64,000 nt of DNA, from contig JAUISW010000001.1 in NCBI GenBank assembly GCA_030434875.1, forward strand, positions 3,734,001 through 3,798,000. The letters are read 5' to 3'. Shown in pieces: positions 38,572 to 47,005 of the stretch (position 1 is the stretch's first letter; each line of letters opens with the position of its first letter). Origin of the DNA: Lachnospiraceae bacterium C1.1. GTDB taxonomy: Bacteria; Bacillota; Clostridia; Lachnospirales; Lachnospiraceae. The notes under the pieces are model-generated. The model was not told the origin of the DNA and ran no database searches. It saw only the letters and a program-made list of their open reading frames with translations. Both the position numbers and the translations under genes were made by a program.

Positions 38572-39399
38572 TTACTGTTTATCAAAACGTGACAATATGA
38601 AATTCAATATATGGCTTAAATTGATGATAAAAATTACAGCCAGTATAAAGAGATTGGTGTATAAAACACCCATTATATAGTAGTTTCTTTCGAGAAGGAA
38701 TCCCAAAGAAAAGCCTAAATAACAGAGAATTCCTGAGGCCGTAAGTGCGAGGATCAGAACATAGATATTTTTGAAAGCATTGATTATGGCTGTCAGGAAG
38801 TCCATGAAGGAAGCATCAAAGTAGATGAATCGTCCAACCATCAGACCGAGGTAATACATCATTACGGGGCTGTATTCACTTTCATCACCGATATGGTTCA
38901 GCCATACAAGAATGATGATGACGTAAAACATTGCGAGGAGTCTGACAGAAGCCTTTTCATCCTTGCTTATGTTTTTTAGTGGGATTATGAATTTATCAAG
39001 TATGCTGTTTAATATGCAGGAAAGGCAGATAAGAAGCAGCAAAATGAAATCTTTACCGCCTTCCCAGATATCTATAAAATAAGCTTTGCCGCTGTATGCG
39101 GCATAACTTACGGTGCCGCTCGTTAAGAGGCTGTATATATGATTCAGGATTATATATGCACAGGAAAATGACATTACCGAGCTTCCGGAGATCATCATTT
39201 CATAAAAAAGCTGGATTTTTCTTTTAATGTTATCGGAATAAATTTCCTCTTCGGCGTTTTTTCTAAAGATAAGTCGTCCAAGGCTTGTAAAGCCTATGAT
39301 CAGTAAAATACATACTGAGGTCATTATAAATGCCGCTATAAAGAATATAATTTTTTCTGCGGTTCCGAAATCCGGATTGATATATGATTCTATGCTCAT
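38572..39399 (-). CDS. Polytopic membrane protein of unknown function
   Basis: A 275-residue protein with about seven hydrophobic segments (residues 16-38, 68-88, 114-134, 150-168, 178-194, 212-234, 245-268) and few charged loops. I do not recognise a family or motif. The start has GGGAGAAAAAGGT before the ATG. Its 3' end touches the long inverted repeat; its gene neighbour upstream, the Crp/Fnr regulator on the same strand, is 105 nt away. Confidence 0.7.
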   Translation of the reverse strand: MSIESYINPDFGTAEKIIFFIAAFIMTSVCILLIIGFTSLGRLIFRKNAEEEIYSDNIKRKIQLFYEMMISGSSVMSFSCAYIILNHIYSLLTSGTVSYAAYSGKAYFIDIWEGGKDFILLLLICLSCILNSILDKFIIPLKNISKDEKASVRLLAMFYVIIILVWLNHIGDESEYSPVMMYYLGLMVGRFIYFDASFMDFLTAIINAFKNIYVLILALTASGILCYLGFSLGFLLERNYYIMGVLYTNLFILAVIFIINLSHILNFILSRFDKQ

Positions 39400-39504
39400 A
39401 CCTTTTTCTCCCTTAAAAAATAAAAATTTAACCTATGCCTGACTTGTCGTTCAGCAGATAACAGGGAACATTATAGTCAGATTAGGGGAGAATATCAAGA
39501 CGCC

Positions 39505-40158
39505 TTATAAAATGCTGAAATGGTTTTTGCGAACTGTTATAAGCCCGTCACGCTGCATTTTACCGAGCTCTTTGGAAAGCGCACTTCGTTCGAGATTTAA
39601 GTAATCTGCCATTTGCTGCCGGTCAAACGGGATATCGAATTTTTTACTGTTATTTTTCAGGGAAACAGTATTCAGATAGGCCATAACACGGCCGCGGATA
39701 GTTTTTGGAGCAGTATGAAAACTCCTTCCGGAAAGGGCAAGGTTTTTTCTTGCAGAGATTGCAAGGAGATTTCCAAGGAGTTTTATTTTCCATTGTTTTT
39801 CTGCCACCGAAGGTCCTTTAATGACTGACAGGTTGAGAAAGAGTATTTCGCAATCTTCGTTCGCAATGACATCTACGAGCATGGGTTCAGTTTCGAGGAA
39901 GGCATAAGTCTCGCCAAAAAAATGACCGGATTGAACGATGCTCAGTATCGTGCGGTTACCCCAGATATCGTTGGATTCTATTGTCACGCTGCCTGAAAGA
40001 ACGAGTCCCATGGAGATATGATCGTTTCCGGCAAGAAGAATACTGCTGCCTTTTTCATATTTTTTCTGAACTGTTTTTAGACCGGTCATTGCTTCTGAAA
40101 ACTCTTCATCGGTCATGTTTTTGAAAAGTGTATTTTGTCTGTAAACTGCATTTTCCAT
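39505..40158 (-). CDS. Crp/Fnr-family transcriptional regulator
   Basis: A 217-residue regulator. Residues about 10-125 form the cyclic-nucleotide-binding-like jelly roll (LLAGNDHISMGLVLSGSVTIE, SGHFFGETYAFLE). The C-terminal winged helix includes FDIPFDRQQMADYLNLERSALSKELGKMQRDGLI (recognition helix about 175-195). No Fnr-type cysteine cluster is visible, so iron-sulfur sensing is unlikely; the ligand is unknown. GGAGGTTTCCAA precedes the ATG. It follows the LUD gene by 27 nt and is probably co-transcribed with it. Confidence 0.88.
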   Translation of the reverse strand: MENAVYRQNTLFKNMTDEEFSEAMTGLKTVQKKYEKGSSILLAGNDHISMGLVLSGSVTIESNDIWGNRTILSIVQSGHFFGETYAFLETEPMLVDVIANEDCEILFLNLSVIKGPSVAEKQWKIKLLGNLLAISARKNLALSGRSFHTAPKTIRGRVMAYLNTVSLKNNSKKFDIPFDRQQMADYLNLERSALSKELGKMQRDGLITVRKNHFSIL

Positions 40159-40185
40159 TTGGAAACCTCCGGTGTTACGCAGATT

Positions 40186-40815
40186 TTAGAATCCTAAATT
40201 CTCATTTACGAGGATTACGTGAATTCTGTCTTTATGCCTTGAATATCTGGTGATAAGGAACTGACAGCAAATTGTGTCGGGAGATTTGCAGTCCATGCAG
40301 GCACCGGTCTTAGCGCAGGGTGTTGACAGATTAAATCTCTGGGCATTTATCGGAGCTGCAACATTTCTGGCTCTCTTCATAGCACTGTCTGTATCGGCAC
40401 AGATCTTATTCATGCCTACGATGAAAATAACTTTTTTAGGTCCCTGGGCGATCGCGGAAACACGATTTGCGTTGCCATCGATATTTACGAGGATTCCGTC
40501 CTCGGTCATAGCATTCGCACTGCACAAAAATACATCAGCATCATAGGCGGCTAGCATTGCAGCACGCTTATCCTCTGTTTTATCCCTGTCGATAAAATTG
40601 TAATTTCCGTTTTTGATCACATCAACAAGTCCGATCTCATGGGCACTCATGGCACCGCCCATGGTTACGCTGTCGCCCTCTTTTATCAATTTAAGGGCAA
40701 GCTCAACGGCTTCGGCACTGCTTTTTGCATAATAGCCGGACATATTTCTCGATTCCAGTCCTTTGATGACATTTTGAGCCAGAAGGTCATTTCTTTTAAC
40801 AATGTTCTCGTTCAT
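40186..40815 (-). CDS. LUD-domain protein (lactate-utilisation type)
   Basis: A 209-residue LUD-domain (DUF162) protein. It shows VTMGGAMSAHEIGLVDVIKNG (about 50-70), DVFLCSANAMTEDGILVNIDGNANRVSAIAQGPKKVIFIVG (about 93-133, described by position) and a cysteine-rich tail with CAKTGACMDCKSPDTICCQFLIT (about 165-187). LUD proteins include LutB/LutC of L-lactate oxidation, but stand-alone members like this are of uncertain function. A strong AAAGGAGGAATCT site precedes the ATG. The cysteines may bind metal. Confidence 0.87.
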   Translation of the reverse strand: MNENIVKRNDLLAQNVIKGLESRNMSGYYAKSSAEAVELALKLIKEGDSVTMGGAMSAHEIGLVDVIKNGNYNFIDRDKTEDKRAAMLAAYDADVFLCSANAMTEDGILVNIDGNANRVSAIAQGPKKVIFIVGMNKICADTDSAMKRARNVAAPINAQRFNLSTPCAKTGACMDCKSPDTICCQFLITRYSRHKDRIHVILVNENLGF

Positions 40816-41018
40816 AGATTCCTCCTTTTAGATATATATTTTATCGAATTATCATGGGTTAGTAAATCGATTTGATAAACACGGCAGCGTAAATTTGTAC
40901 TCGGAAATTTGAAAATAGAAAATCCTTATGCACTCAGATATGATATTAGATGCATATAGATTGTATCATGTTTTTCTTGTTTTAAAAAGCCCTTTATGAC
41001 AAATATTTTAAATTTGAC

Positions 41019-41215
41019 GGGGAAAGGTCGGAACGTATCCAACGAAACACAAGAACCCGACTTTCCGTCGAACTCCGCTTTAACTCCGACATAGTGCCAC
41101 AGGCGATTCGTTCAAGACTAAGAGCTCTTCGCCTGTGGCACAAGTCTGCGTAAAAAGCTGATTTCGCCGGGCGGGTTCAAATGATGTTTCTTTTGGATAC
41201 GTTCCACCTTTCCCC
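41019..41215. repeat. Nested palindromic intergenic element
   Basis: Outer arms 41019-41058 and 41173-41215 are imperfect reverse complements (GGGGAAAGGT, GGAACGTATCCA). The inner stem GTGCCACAGGCGA (41094-41106) pairs with TCGCCTGTGGCAC (41129-41141). A third small stem lies between. There is no coding frame. The architecture resembles the elements at 17870 and 37498. Confidence 0.75.
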
Positions 41216-41406
41216 TGGCTTTTTCTATTTCAGGGTTCAATAAATAAGCCCTCGCAGTTTTGAAGGGTAATGTAACCTTTACCGCATGTCTTTAGTTCTA
41301 AAACCTTGATTTTAAGGAAGTCAAAATAGATAAAAATTCCATGAAGCTGTCTTAAGCCTTAGGAAATTCGGCAACGACATATACAGTACAAGTGCTGTCA
41401 CATCCA

Positions 41407-41487
41407 CAGAGCCACTTTGAGCTGGGGTGGGGCAGTTGCATTTCGCTTACCATCAAAAGTAAACGGGGTGGGCGAAAAGTGGCTCTG
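41407..41487. repeat. Stem-loop with 12-bp perfect arms near the ISLre2 3' side
   Basis: CAGAGCCACTTT (41407-41418) is the reverse complement of 41476-41487. The 57-nt interior has a further TTTCGC/GCGAAA pair. The rest of 41216-41631 holds the region between this and the transposase stop; the IS boundary must lie here but I could not place it. Confidence 0.55.
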
Positions 41488-41631
41488 CAATGTTAAACCT
41501 ACATCTTCAGTTTTTCATTTCAAGGTTCATCTGAGACTTTTCCATGGATCATGTTTTCATACCTCACCTGGCACTATATTTTGCTGATACGTGACGATCA
41601 TCCCTGGCTCAAATAGCTCAAACTATCACTA

Positions 41632-43134
41632 TCAAAATTTCAATTTGCCATTAAGTTGGAAACTTAGTCTTTTACTGCTTTGTACTGATATACTTGAGCG
41701 GATACTTTCAGCATATTTGCCATATTCGATCAGTGATTTACTCCTGTCAGTTCGCTCTGAATTTAGCATTGCCCGTGCACTAAGAACTACTTCTTCGGCT
41801 CCTGCAGCCATGGGGATTTCTTTCCTCTGAAACCTTGCCAGTTCCAGCATATCTCCACCATTATAATAATACTCACGCAAGCGAGCCATCTTGGATCCGC
41901 CTAACCTGCACCATCCCATCGGCAACGTACTCATCCTCTTGGACAGTACATGGCAGACATGTCCCTCTGCACTGCAGGCTACAACTCCTTCTGATTTTTT
42001 TAACCGGTACTTTGCCGCAGTCCAGTTTGAAGAAATATATGACGCTGCAGAATCAATCCTCTGAACTACTGCTTCCGAAGTGGTACAGTTTTTAAGCTTT
42101 TCTACTACCTCAAAGAAATCAGATTTTTTTCCATCCCGTATGGCTGCCATTACTTCTGATCTTGCATCATCTTCAGAATCTTTTGTATGCTGAATAAGTT
42201 TGCTAACGTACTTTGATATATGGAATTCATCAAGAACAAATGTAACATCCGCAAGCCCTCTGTAACCTGACTTGATCCATGTTCCTCCATCAGAGTTGAC
42301 ATATATTTTCTTTATTGCACTTGTATCATACTTGTTTTCTATGTAATCAAATACCTCTTTCCAGAGCTGCTTATTATCCTCTTCACTGCCACGACAGAAA
42401 TAGTGGGTATTTATTAAATGATTCCGTTTGCTTTTAGGACTAACAGGCTCTATACCCTCAAATACATATATGATCTTATTGATTGCACCGTTCAGTTTTC
42501 TTCCAACAGAATTATATTTCAGGTCTCCCCGACTGGACTGGAACTGAAGATGATAATGGTCTTCGTCTGCATCAATATAGAGGTATTCTACTATACGCTT
42601 TTGCTCCGGTATCTGGAAGTTTTTCGGAAAGCGTGTACTGTGCAGTATATTTTTTACTGCAGCTTTTGTAACACCTTCTCTGGCAGTTGCTTCCTCACCT
42701 GCTTTTTGATACGAGGTGAGCGCTGCTTCTTTGTATATTTTTGCTGTGACATCTTCTGTCATGGCTTGATTTGGACTCAGCCCGAGAACCTTATCCAAAA
42801 GATAGCATTCCAGATATTTCCCGTTTTCATCTGTTTCAAATTTTGATGTATAAAGGGTCTTGTTTACAATGACCTCTCCTAATGACGTAAGGATCTTTTT
42901 GGAATCTCCTTTATGCTCAACATACCAGTTGTTTTTGCGCTCAGGCATATCCTTAATCAGCTGGTTCATTTCCTGCAGAGTATCCTGTATGAACCGTCTT
43001 CCAAGCTCCTGGACTTCTTCCTGCACGTTTAATACAAAGTATGCCAGGTCAGTTGTATCTTTGTAAAGATTGAGTTTGGTGTTGAAAAGATTTTTGATGC
43101 AGTCATACATAAAATAGCGTATAATGTTTTCCAT
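41632..43134 (-). CDS. ISLre2-family transposase (UPF0236 type)
   Basis: A 500-residue transposase. The sequence WYVEHKGDSKKILTSLGEVIVNKTLYTSK (about 85-113), the IDADEDHYHLQFQ segment (about 208-220) and DGGTWIKSGYRGLADVTFVLDEFHISKYV (about 295-325) are typical of the ISLre2 family, with acidic residues suited to a DDE-type site. It appears full length. I chose the ATG at 43134 with GGAGG 11 nt upstream. I searched by eye for terminal inverted repeats and found no convincing pair, so no element borders are given. Confidence 0.9.
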   Translation of the reverse strand: MENIIRYFMYDCIKNLFNTKLNLYKDTTDLAYFVLNVQEEVQELGRRFIQDTLQEMNQLIKDMPERKNNWYVEHKGDSKKILTSLGEVIVNKTLYTSKFETDENGKYLECYLLDKVLGLSPNQAMTEDVTAKIYKEAALTSYQKAGEEATAREGVTKAAVKNILHSTRFPKNFQIPEQKRIVEYLYIDADEDHYHLQFQSSRGDLKYNSVGRKLNGAINKIIYVFEGIEPVSPKSKRNHLINTHYFCRGSEEDNKQLWKEVFDYIENKYDTSAIKKIYVNSDGGTWIKSGYRGLADVTFVLDEFHISKYVSKLIQHTKDSEDDARSEVMAAIRDGKKSDFFEVVEKLKNCTTSEAVVQRIDSAASYISSNWTAAKYRLKKSEGVVACSAEGHVCHVLSKRMSTLPMGWCRLGGSKMARLREYYYNGGDMLELARFQRKEIPMAAGAEEVVLSARAMLNSERTDRSKSLIEYGKYAESIRSSISVQSSKRLSFQLNGKLKF

Positions 43135-43350
43135 AAAGAGAACATCCTCCGTAATGATATTTGTGTCACAAGCTAATATCATATCACACGTCAGGATGTT
43201 CTTTTTTCTTTTCTATTCAATTTTCCGAGGGAAATTTTACGCTAACGATAAACACATTTTTTTCACTGGAAAAAGAGAATATATCTGCTATAATATAAAA
43301 ATGATTATATAATTATAAATAAAAAGTTATGATGAAGAAAAGGATGAAAG

Positions 43351-44133
43351 ATGAAGAAAGAAACGGCAAGGAAATTGAGGGCACAGCTGATTTTTCTGGC
43401 GGCGCTGCTGGCAGTCTGGCAAACGCTTTATATGCTGGAAGTATTTCCGAAGATATTGTTTCCGTCGATCGGAGATATTATAGGGGAATTTATCGATGGA
43501 TTCAGAGAAGATAATCTTGCTGAATATACTTTATACTCGGTGTCACTTCTGATAAGAGGTTTGTTCTGGGGAGTGCTGCTGGCATTTGTATTTTCTGCGC
43601 TATCAATGGTGAGTAAGACATTTCACAGCATTTACAACATGCTCGTATCGGTATTTGACCTGATCCCTGGCGTGGCAATACTTCCGCTCGCAATACTCTG
43701 GTGCGGAATAGGCGAAAATACGATAATCCTGGTGGTGGTACATGGTGTCATATGGCCGATGTCAAGAAGTATGCTCGATGGTTTTAAGGGTGTTCCGAAG
43801 CTTTATATAGAAGCCGGTAAAAATTATGGCTTAAAAGGGCTTTCACTGGTTAGGGGAATATATCTTCCGGCGTCTTTCAGTGCGTTTCTTTCCGGAATGA
43901 GAGTAGGCTGGGCAAGAGCCTGGAGAGGACTTATCGCGATCGAAATGATCTTTGGAACGACAGGCTCCGGCGCGGGGATCGGCTGGTATATTTTTATGAA
44001 GCGTACAAATGCTAACATTGCCGGCGTTTTTGCGGCCCTGATAGTTATTATTCTCATTGGCGTTTTTGTTGAATACGTTATTTTCCGCAGTATAGAAAAA
44101 ATGACCGTTAGAAAGTGGGGACTTACATCATGA
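43351..44133 (+). CDS. ABC transporter permease (SsuC/TauC type)
   Basis: A 260-residue inner-membrane permease with about six helices. The cytoplasmic EAA loop EAGKNYGLKGLSLVRGIYLPAS (shown by position, about 154-175) matches permeases of the nitrate/sulfonate/taurine type. The terminal ATGA overlaps the ATPase start. The upstream neighbour is an ISLre2 transposase, and no substrate-binding protein gene is present in this window, so the substrate cannot be inferred. Confidence 0.9.
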   Translation: MKKETARKLRAQLIFLAALLAVWQTLYMLEVFPKILFPSIGDIIGEFIDGFREDNLAEYTLYSVSLLIRGLFWGVLLAFVFSALSMVSKTFHSIYNMLVSVFDLIPGVAILPLAILWCGIGENTIILVVVHGVIWPMSRSMLDGFKGVPKLYIEAGKNYGLKGLSLVRGIYLPASFSAFLSGMRVGWARAWRGLIAIEMIFGTTGSGAGIGWYIFMKRTNANIAGVFAALIVIILIGVFVEYVIFRSIEKMTVRKWGLTS

Positions 44134-44894
44134 GCGATAAACTTCTGGAATTGTGCCATCTTACAAAACGCTATGAGGACGGCGTTTCAGATAAAGATGT
44201 TATAAAAGATCTGAATCTTGAACTTGAAAGAGGGGAGTTCCTCTGTATACTGGGACCTTCCGGATGTGGTAAGACCACACTTATCCGCTGTATCGCAGGA
44301 TTTGAGAAATACAGCGGGGAAATAAAAGTTGAGGGAAAAAGCGTGAGTGGCTCCGGAAATGACAGGATGATGATATTTCAGGATTATAATCAGCTTTTTC
44401 CCTGGAAGACCATTAAGAAAAATATACAGTATCCAATGAAATGCAGTGGGATCAAGGATAAAGCCCTGTTGGAAGAGAGGGCTATGGAGCTTTTGGATAT
44501 AATGAATTTAAGGGAGTATGCTGACTGTTATCCGCACCAGCTTTCCGGTGGAATGAAACAGAGAGTGGCGATCGCCAGAGGGCTTTCCACGCAGCCGAAG
44601 ATACTTCTGATGGATGAGCCTTTCGCGGCGCTCGATGCCCAGACGAGAAACAGACTTCAGCCGGAGCTCCTGGCCATTCAGAGAAAGACAAATACGACGA
44701 TCATTTTTATAACCCATAATATTCAGGAGTCGATAAAACTTGGGAGCAGGATAATTCTATTTGACTCAAAGGGAAATTTGGAGATCGATATCAGAAATGA
44801 AGTTCCTGAGCCCAGAAATCCTGCGACACCCGGCTATAGTGAAACCTGGAAAATGCTTTTTAATGCGCTGAATCCTGACAGGGCTGCGGAATAG
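44130..44894 (+). CDS. ABC transporter ATP-binding protein (SsuB/TauB type)
   Basis: A 254-residue ATPase. Walker A GPSGCGKTTLIRC (about 42-54), Q-loop FQDYNQLFPWKT, signature LSGGMKQRVAIARG (about 137-150), Walker B KILLMDEPFAALD and switch histidine ITHNIQES are all intact. The FQDYNQLFPW segment is typical of the nitrate/sulfonate/taurine subfamily. The start overlaps the permease stop. The two would pair as a dimer on the permease. Confidence 0.94.
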   Translation: MSDKLLELCHLTKRYEDGVSDKDVIKDLNLELERGEFLCILGPSGCGKTTLIRCIAGFEKYSGEIKVEGKSVSGSGNDRMMIFQDYNQLFPWKTIKKNIQYPMKCSGIKDKALLEERAMELLDIMNLREYADCYPHQLSGGMKQRVAIARGLSTQPKILLMDEPFAALDAQTRNRLQPELLAIQRKTNTTIIFITHNIQESIKLGSRIILFDSKGNLEIDIRNEVPEPRNPATPGYSETWKMLFNALNPDRAAE

Positions 44895-44980
44895 TGGATT
44901 TAAGAGTGTTTTATTTTATGTCGGCTTGACGTCTGTGGTAAAATATATAGTGCAAAACACAGACGAAGGGAAAAATAGTT

Positions 44981-46789
44981 TTGGAGAAAGTTAAACAATT
45001 AATTAAGAAGGTTAACGGATGGGGATTGTTTCTTTTTATCTCCGTTGCAATTTTTTATGTGAGCCAGAACATGCTTGCAGGGGTTTTGGAGCGGATAAAC
45101 TGGAAGCTGCAGCTGGTAAATATCATTTTCTTCCTGCTCTTTATGCTTTTCAGCTCATCGATCTTTTCGAAGGCATCAATAGGAATGAGGGTCACGCTAG
45201 CCATTACCTGGCTTGTGAGCCTGGTCAATGCCTATATTTTTGAATTTCGCGGTTCCTATATAATGCCCTGGGATATTTTTTCGGTGGGAACGGCGCTCAA
45301 TGTTGCAAATAATTTCAGCTACGTGCCGACGGTCAGAATGATCGTCACGACGATACTTTTTATAGGTCTTTTTATTCTGGCTGGCTTCTGTAAACTGGAT
45401 TTTTCCAAATTATTCGGTCACAAATACAAACGCTTTATACTGACGGCTGTTTCGCTCGCTGTGACAGTATGTCTGGCGATATCATTGCAGAAGGAAAGCG
45501 TGGTTGAAAAGCTTGGTATTTATACGATCCAGTTTGATACAGACGGTCTCGTCAGAAAAAACGGTCTTACTGCGGCATTTGCTCATGAACTCAAGTATCT
45601 GACGGTTGAAAAGGTTCCGGGATACAGTGCGGCAAAACAGAAGGAAATCCTTGATAATACCGAGCCTGCTGCAGTATCAGGAAATCAGACTCCGGATATT
45701 ATAGTAATAATGGATGAGGCATTTTCGGATCCGGCAGTTGATGGAGAGATAAGCACAAATGTTGATTATATGCCTTTTGTGCATTCACTTTTGGCGGGGG
45801 CGGAGAACACCCAGTCCGGACATTTGAATATGTCGGTTATCGGCGGAAATACTCCCAATTCCGAATTTGAATTCCTTACAGGTAATTCGATGGCATTTCT
45901 CCCGAGAGGAAGTATTGCTTATCAGCAGTTTATCCGTCATAAGATTGATTCGATGCCGAGCTATTTAAAGAGCCTTGGTTATTCGACGATCGCGATGCAT
46001 CCTTATGATTCGAGCGGCTGGAACAGAACTACGGTTTACCCTCTGCTGAATTTTGATGAGATGTATTTTGAGGATGGATATTTTGAAAATATGAACCTCG
46101 CAGAGGTTAGAAAATATGTTTCCGATGATGCATTTTTTGATCAGATCATTAAAGAAGTGGATCAGCGCGCAGAGAAGGGTCCGGTATTTTCTTTCAATGT
46201 AACAATGCAGAATCACTCGAGTTATGGAGAGACCTATGATAATCTGCCCTGGACGGTTTCTATCAATGGAATTGAGGAGATGGATCGTCAGGGTCAGAGA
46301 ATGACAAACTATATCAACCTTATCAGTCTTACAGATAAGGCTCTTGAAGAATTTATCGATCATTACCGGAATTCTGACAGGCCTACTCTGATAGTATTTT
46401 TCGGCGATCACCAGCCGGATCCCAGCGTTTATAATGTTCTCTGGAATCAGAATGGAAAGAATTCAGAGGAGCTTTCCACTGAGGATACTTTTAATACTTA
46501 TCGTGTGCCTTTTATTGTCTGGGCAAATTACGATATAGAAGAGATGACCGGGCTGGAAATATCTGATAACTACCTTGGAAATCTTGCGCTGAAGGCAGCA
46601 GGTATACCTCTTACGAGATACAGAACCTTTACGGATGAATTTTCTAAAAAATATCCTGTTATTTCAGCTATCAGAACGGTTGATGCAGAGGGAAATTCCT
46701 ATGCTACTGATGACGTAATGAGTCAGCTCGATGAATACTCGGCAATGCAGTATTATGAAATGTTTGATGATTACGATGATTATGAATGA
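44981..46789 (+). CDS. LTA-synthase-family glycerol phosphotransferase
   Basis: A 602-residue membrane sulfatase-fold enzyme. Five N-terminal helices (residues about 12-180) are followed by an extracellular catalytic domain: IIVIMDEAFSDP (metal-binding E near 245), GGNTPNSEFEFLTGN with the candidate nucleophile T291, and VFFGDHQPDPSVYN with metal/substrate histidine (about 480). It probably polymerises or transfers glycerol phosphate onto lipid or wall glycans. The start codon is TTG at 44981, with GAAGGG upstream. Confidence 0.88.
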   Translation: MEKVKQLIKKVNGWGLFLFISVAIFYVSQNMLAGVLERINWKLQLVNIIFFLLFMLFSSSIFSKASIGMRVTLAITWLVSLVNAYIFEFRGSYIMPWDIFSVGTALNVANNFSYVPTVRMIVTTILFIGLFILAGFCKLDFSKLFGHKYKRFILTAVSLAVTVCLAISLQKESVVEKLGIYTIQFDTDGLVRKNGLTAAFAHELKYLTVEKVPGYSAAKQKEILDNTEPAAVSGNQTPDIIVIMDEAFSDPAVDGEISTNVDYMPFVHSLLAGAENTQSGHLNMSVIGGNTPNSEFEFLTGNSMAFLPRGSIAYQQFIRHKIDSMPSYLKSLGYSTIAMHPYDSSGWNRTTVYPLLNFDEMYFEDGYFENMNLAEVRKYVSDDAFFDQIIKEVDQRAEKGPVFSFNVTMQNHSSYGETYDNLPWTVSINGIEEMDRQGQRMTNYINLISLTDKALEEFIDHYRNSDRPTLIVFFGDHQPDPSVYNVLWNQNGKNSEELSTEDTFNTYRVPFIVWANYDIEEMTGLEISDNYLGNLALKAAGIPLTRYRTFTDEFSKKYPVISAIRTVDAEGNSYATDDVMSQLDEYSAMQYYEMFDDYDDYE

Positions 46790-46807
46790 TCTGATCTGTC
46801 ATTGATC

Positions 46808-46848
46808 AAAAGGCTGTCTTTGGATCTTATCCGAAGGCGGTCTTTTTT
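46808..46848 (+). terminator. Terminator after the LTA-synthase-like gene
   Basis: AAAAGGCTGTCTTTGGAT pairs, with G-U wobbles, with ATCCGAAGGCGGTCTTTT around a CTT loop, and the stem runs into a T-run. The following 46850-47005 holds the promoter region of the lipoprotein; no other element seen. Confidence 0.75.
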
Positions 46849-47005
46849 ATTATATTTTTTCTTCACATTTTTTTCACTTCATTTCAAGCTTTCTTCAAGC
46901 ATTCTTTAATATTATTATCCCATCACGAGAACGTACGTGGTATTTCCGAACTATGGTTGATTTTAACAGACATTTAAATATTTATTTAGGAGGACGTCTT
47001 AAATC

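Noticed and set aside
38572..39399. Assignment of the seven-helix protein to a sensor or transporter family
   Set aside because: No conserved motif or charged-residue pattern supports any family.
41340..43260. Terminal inverted repeats for the ISLre2 element
   Set aside because: Candidate pairs (for example CTGATACGTGACGATCAT against CTGACGTGTGATATGAT) are too imperfect to define the ends.
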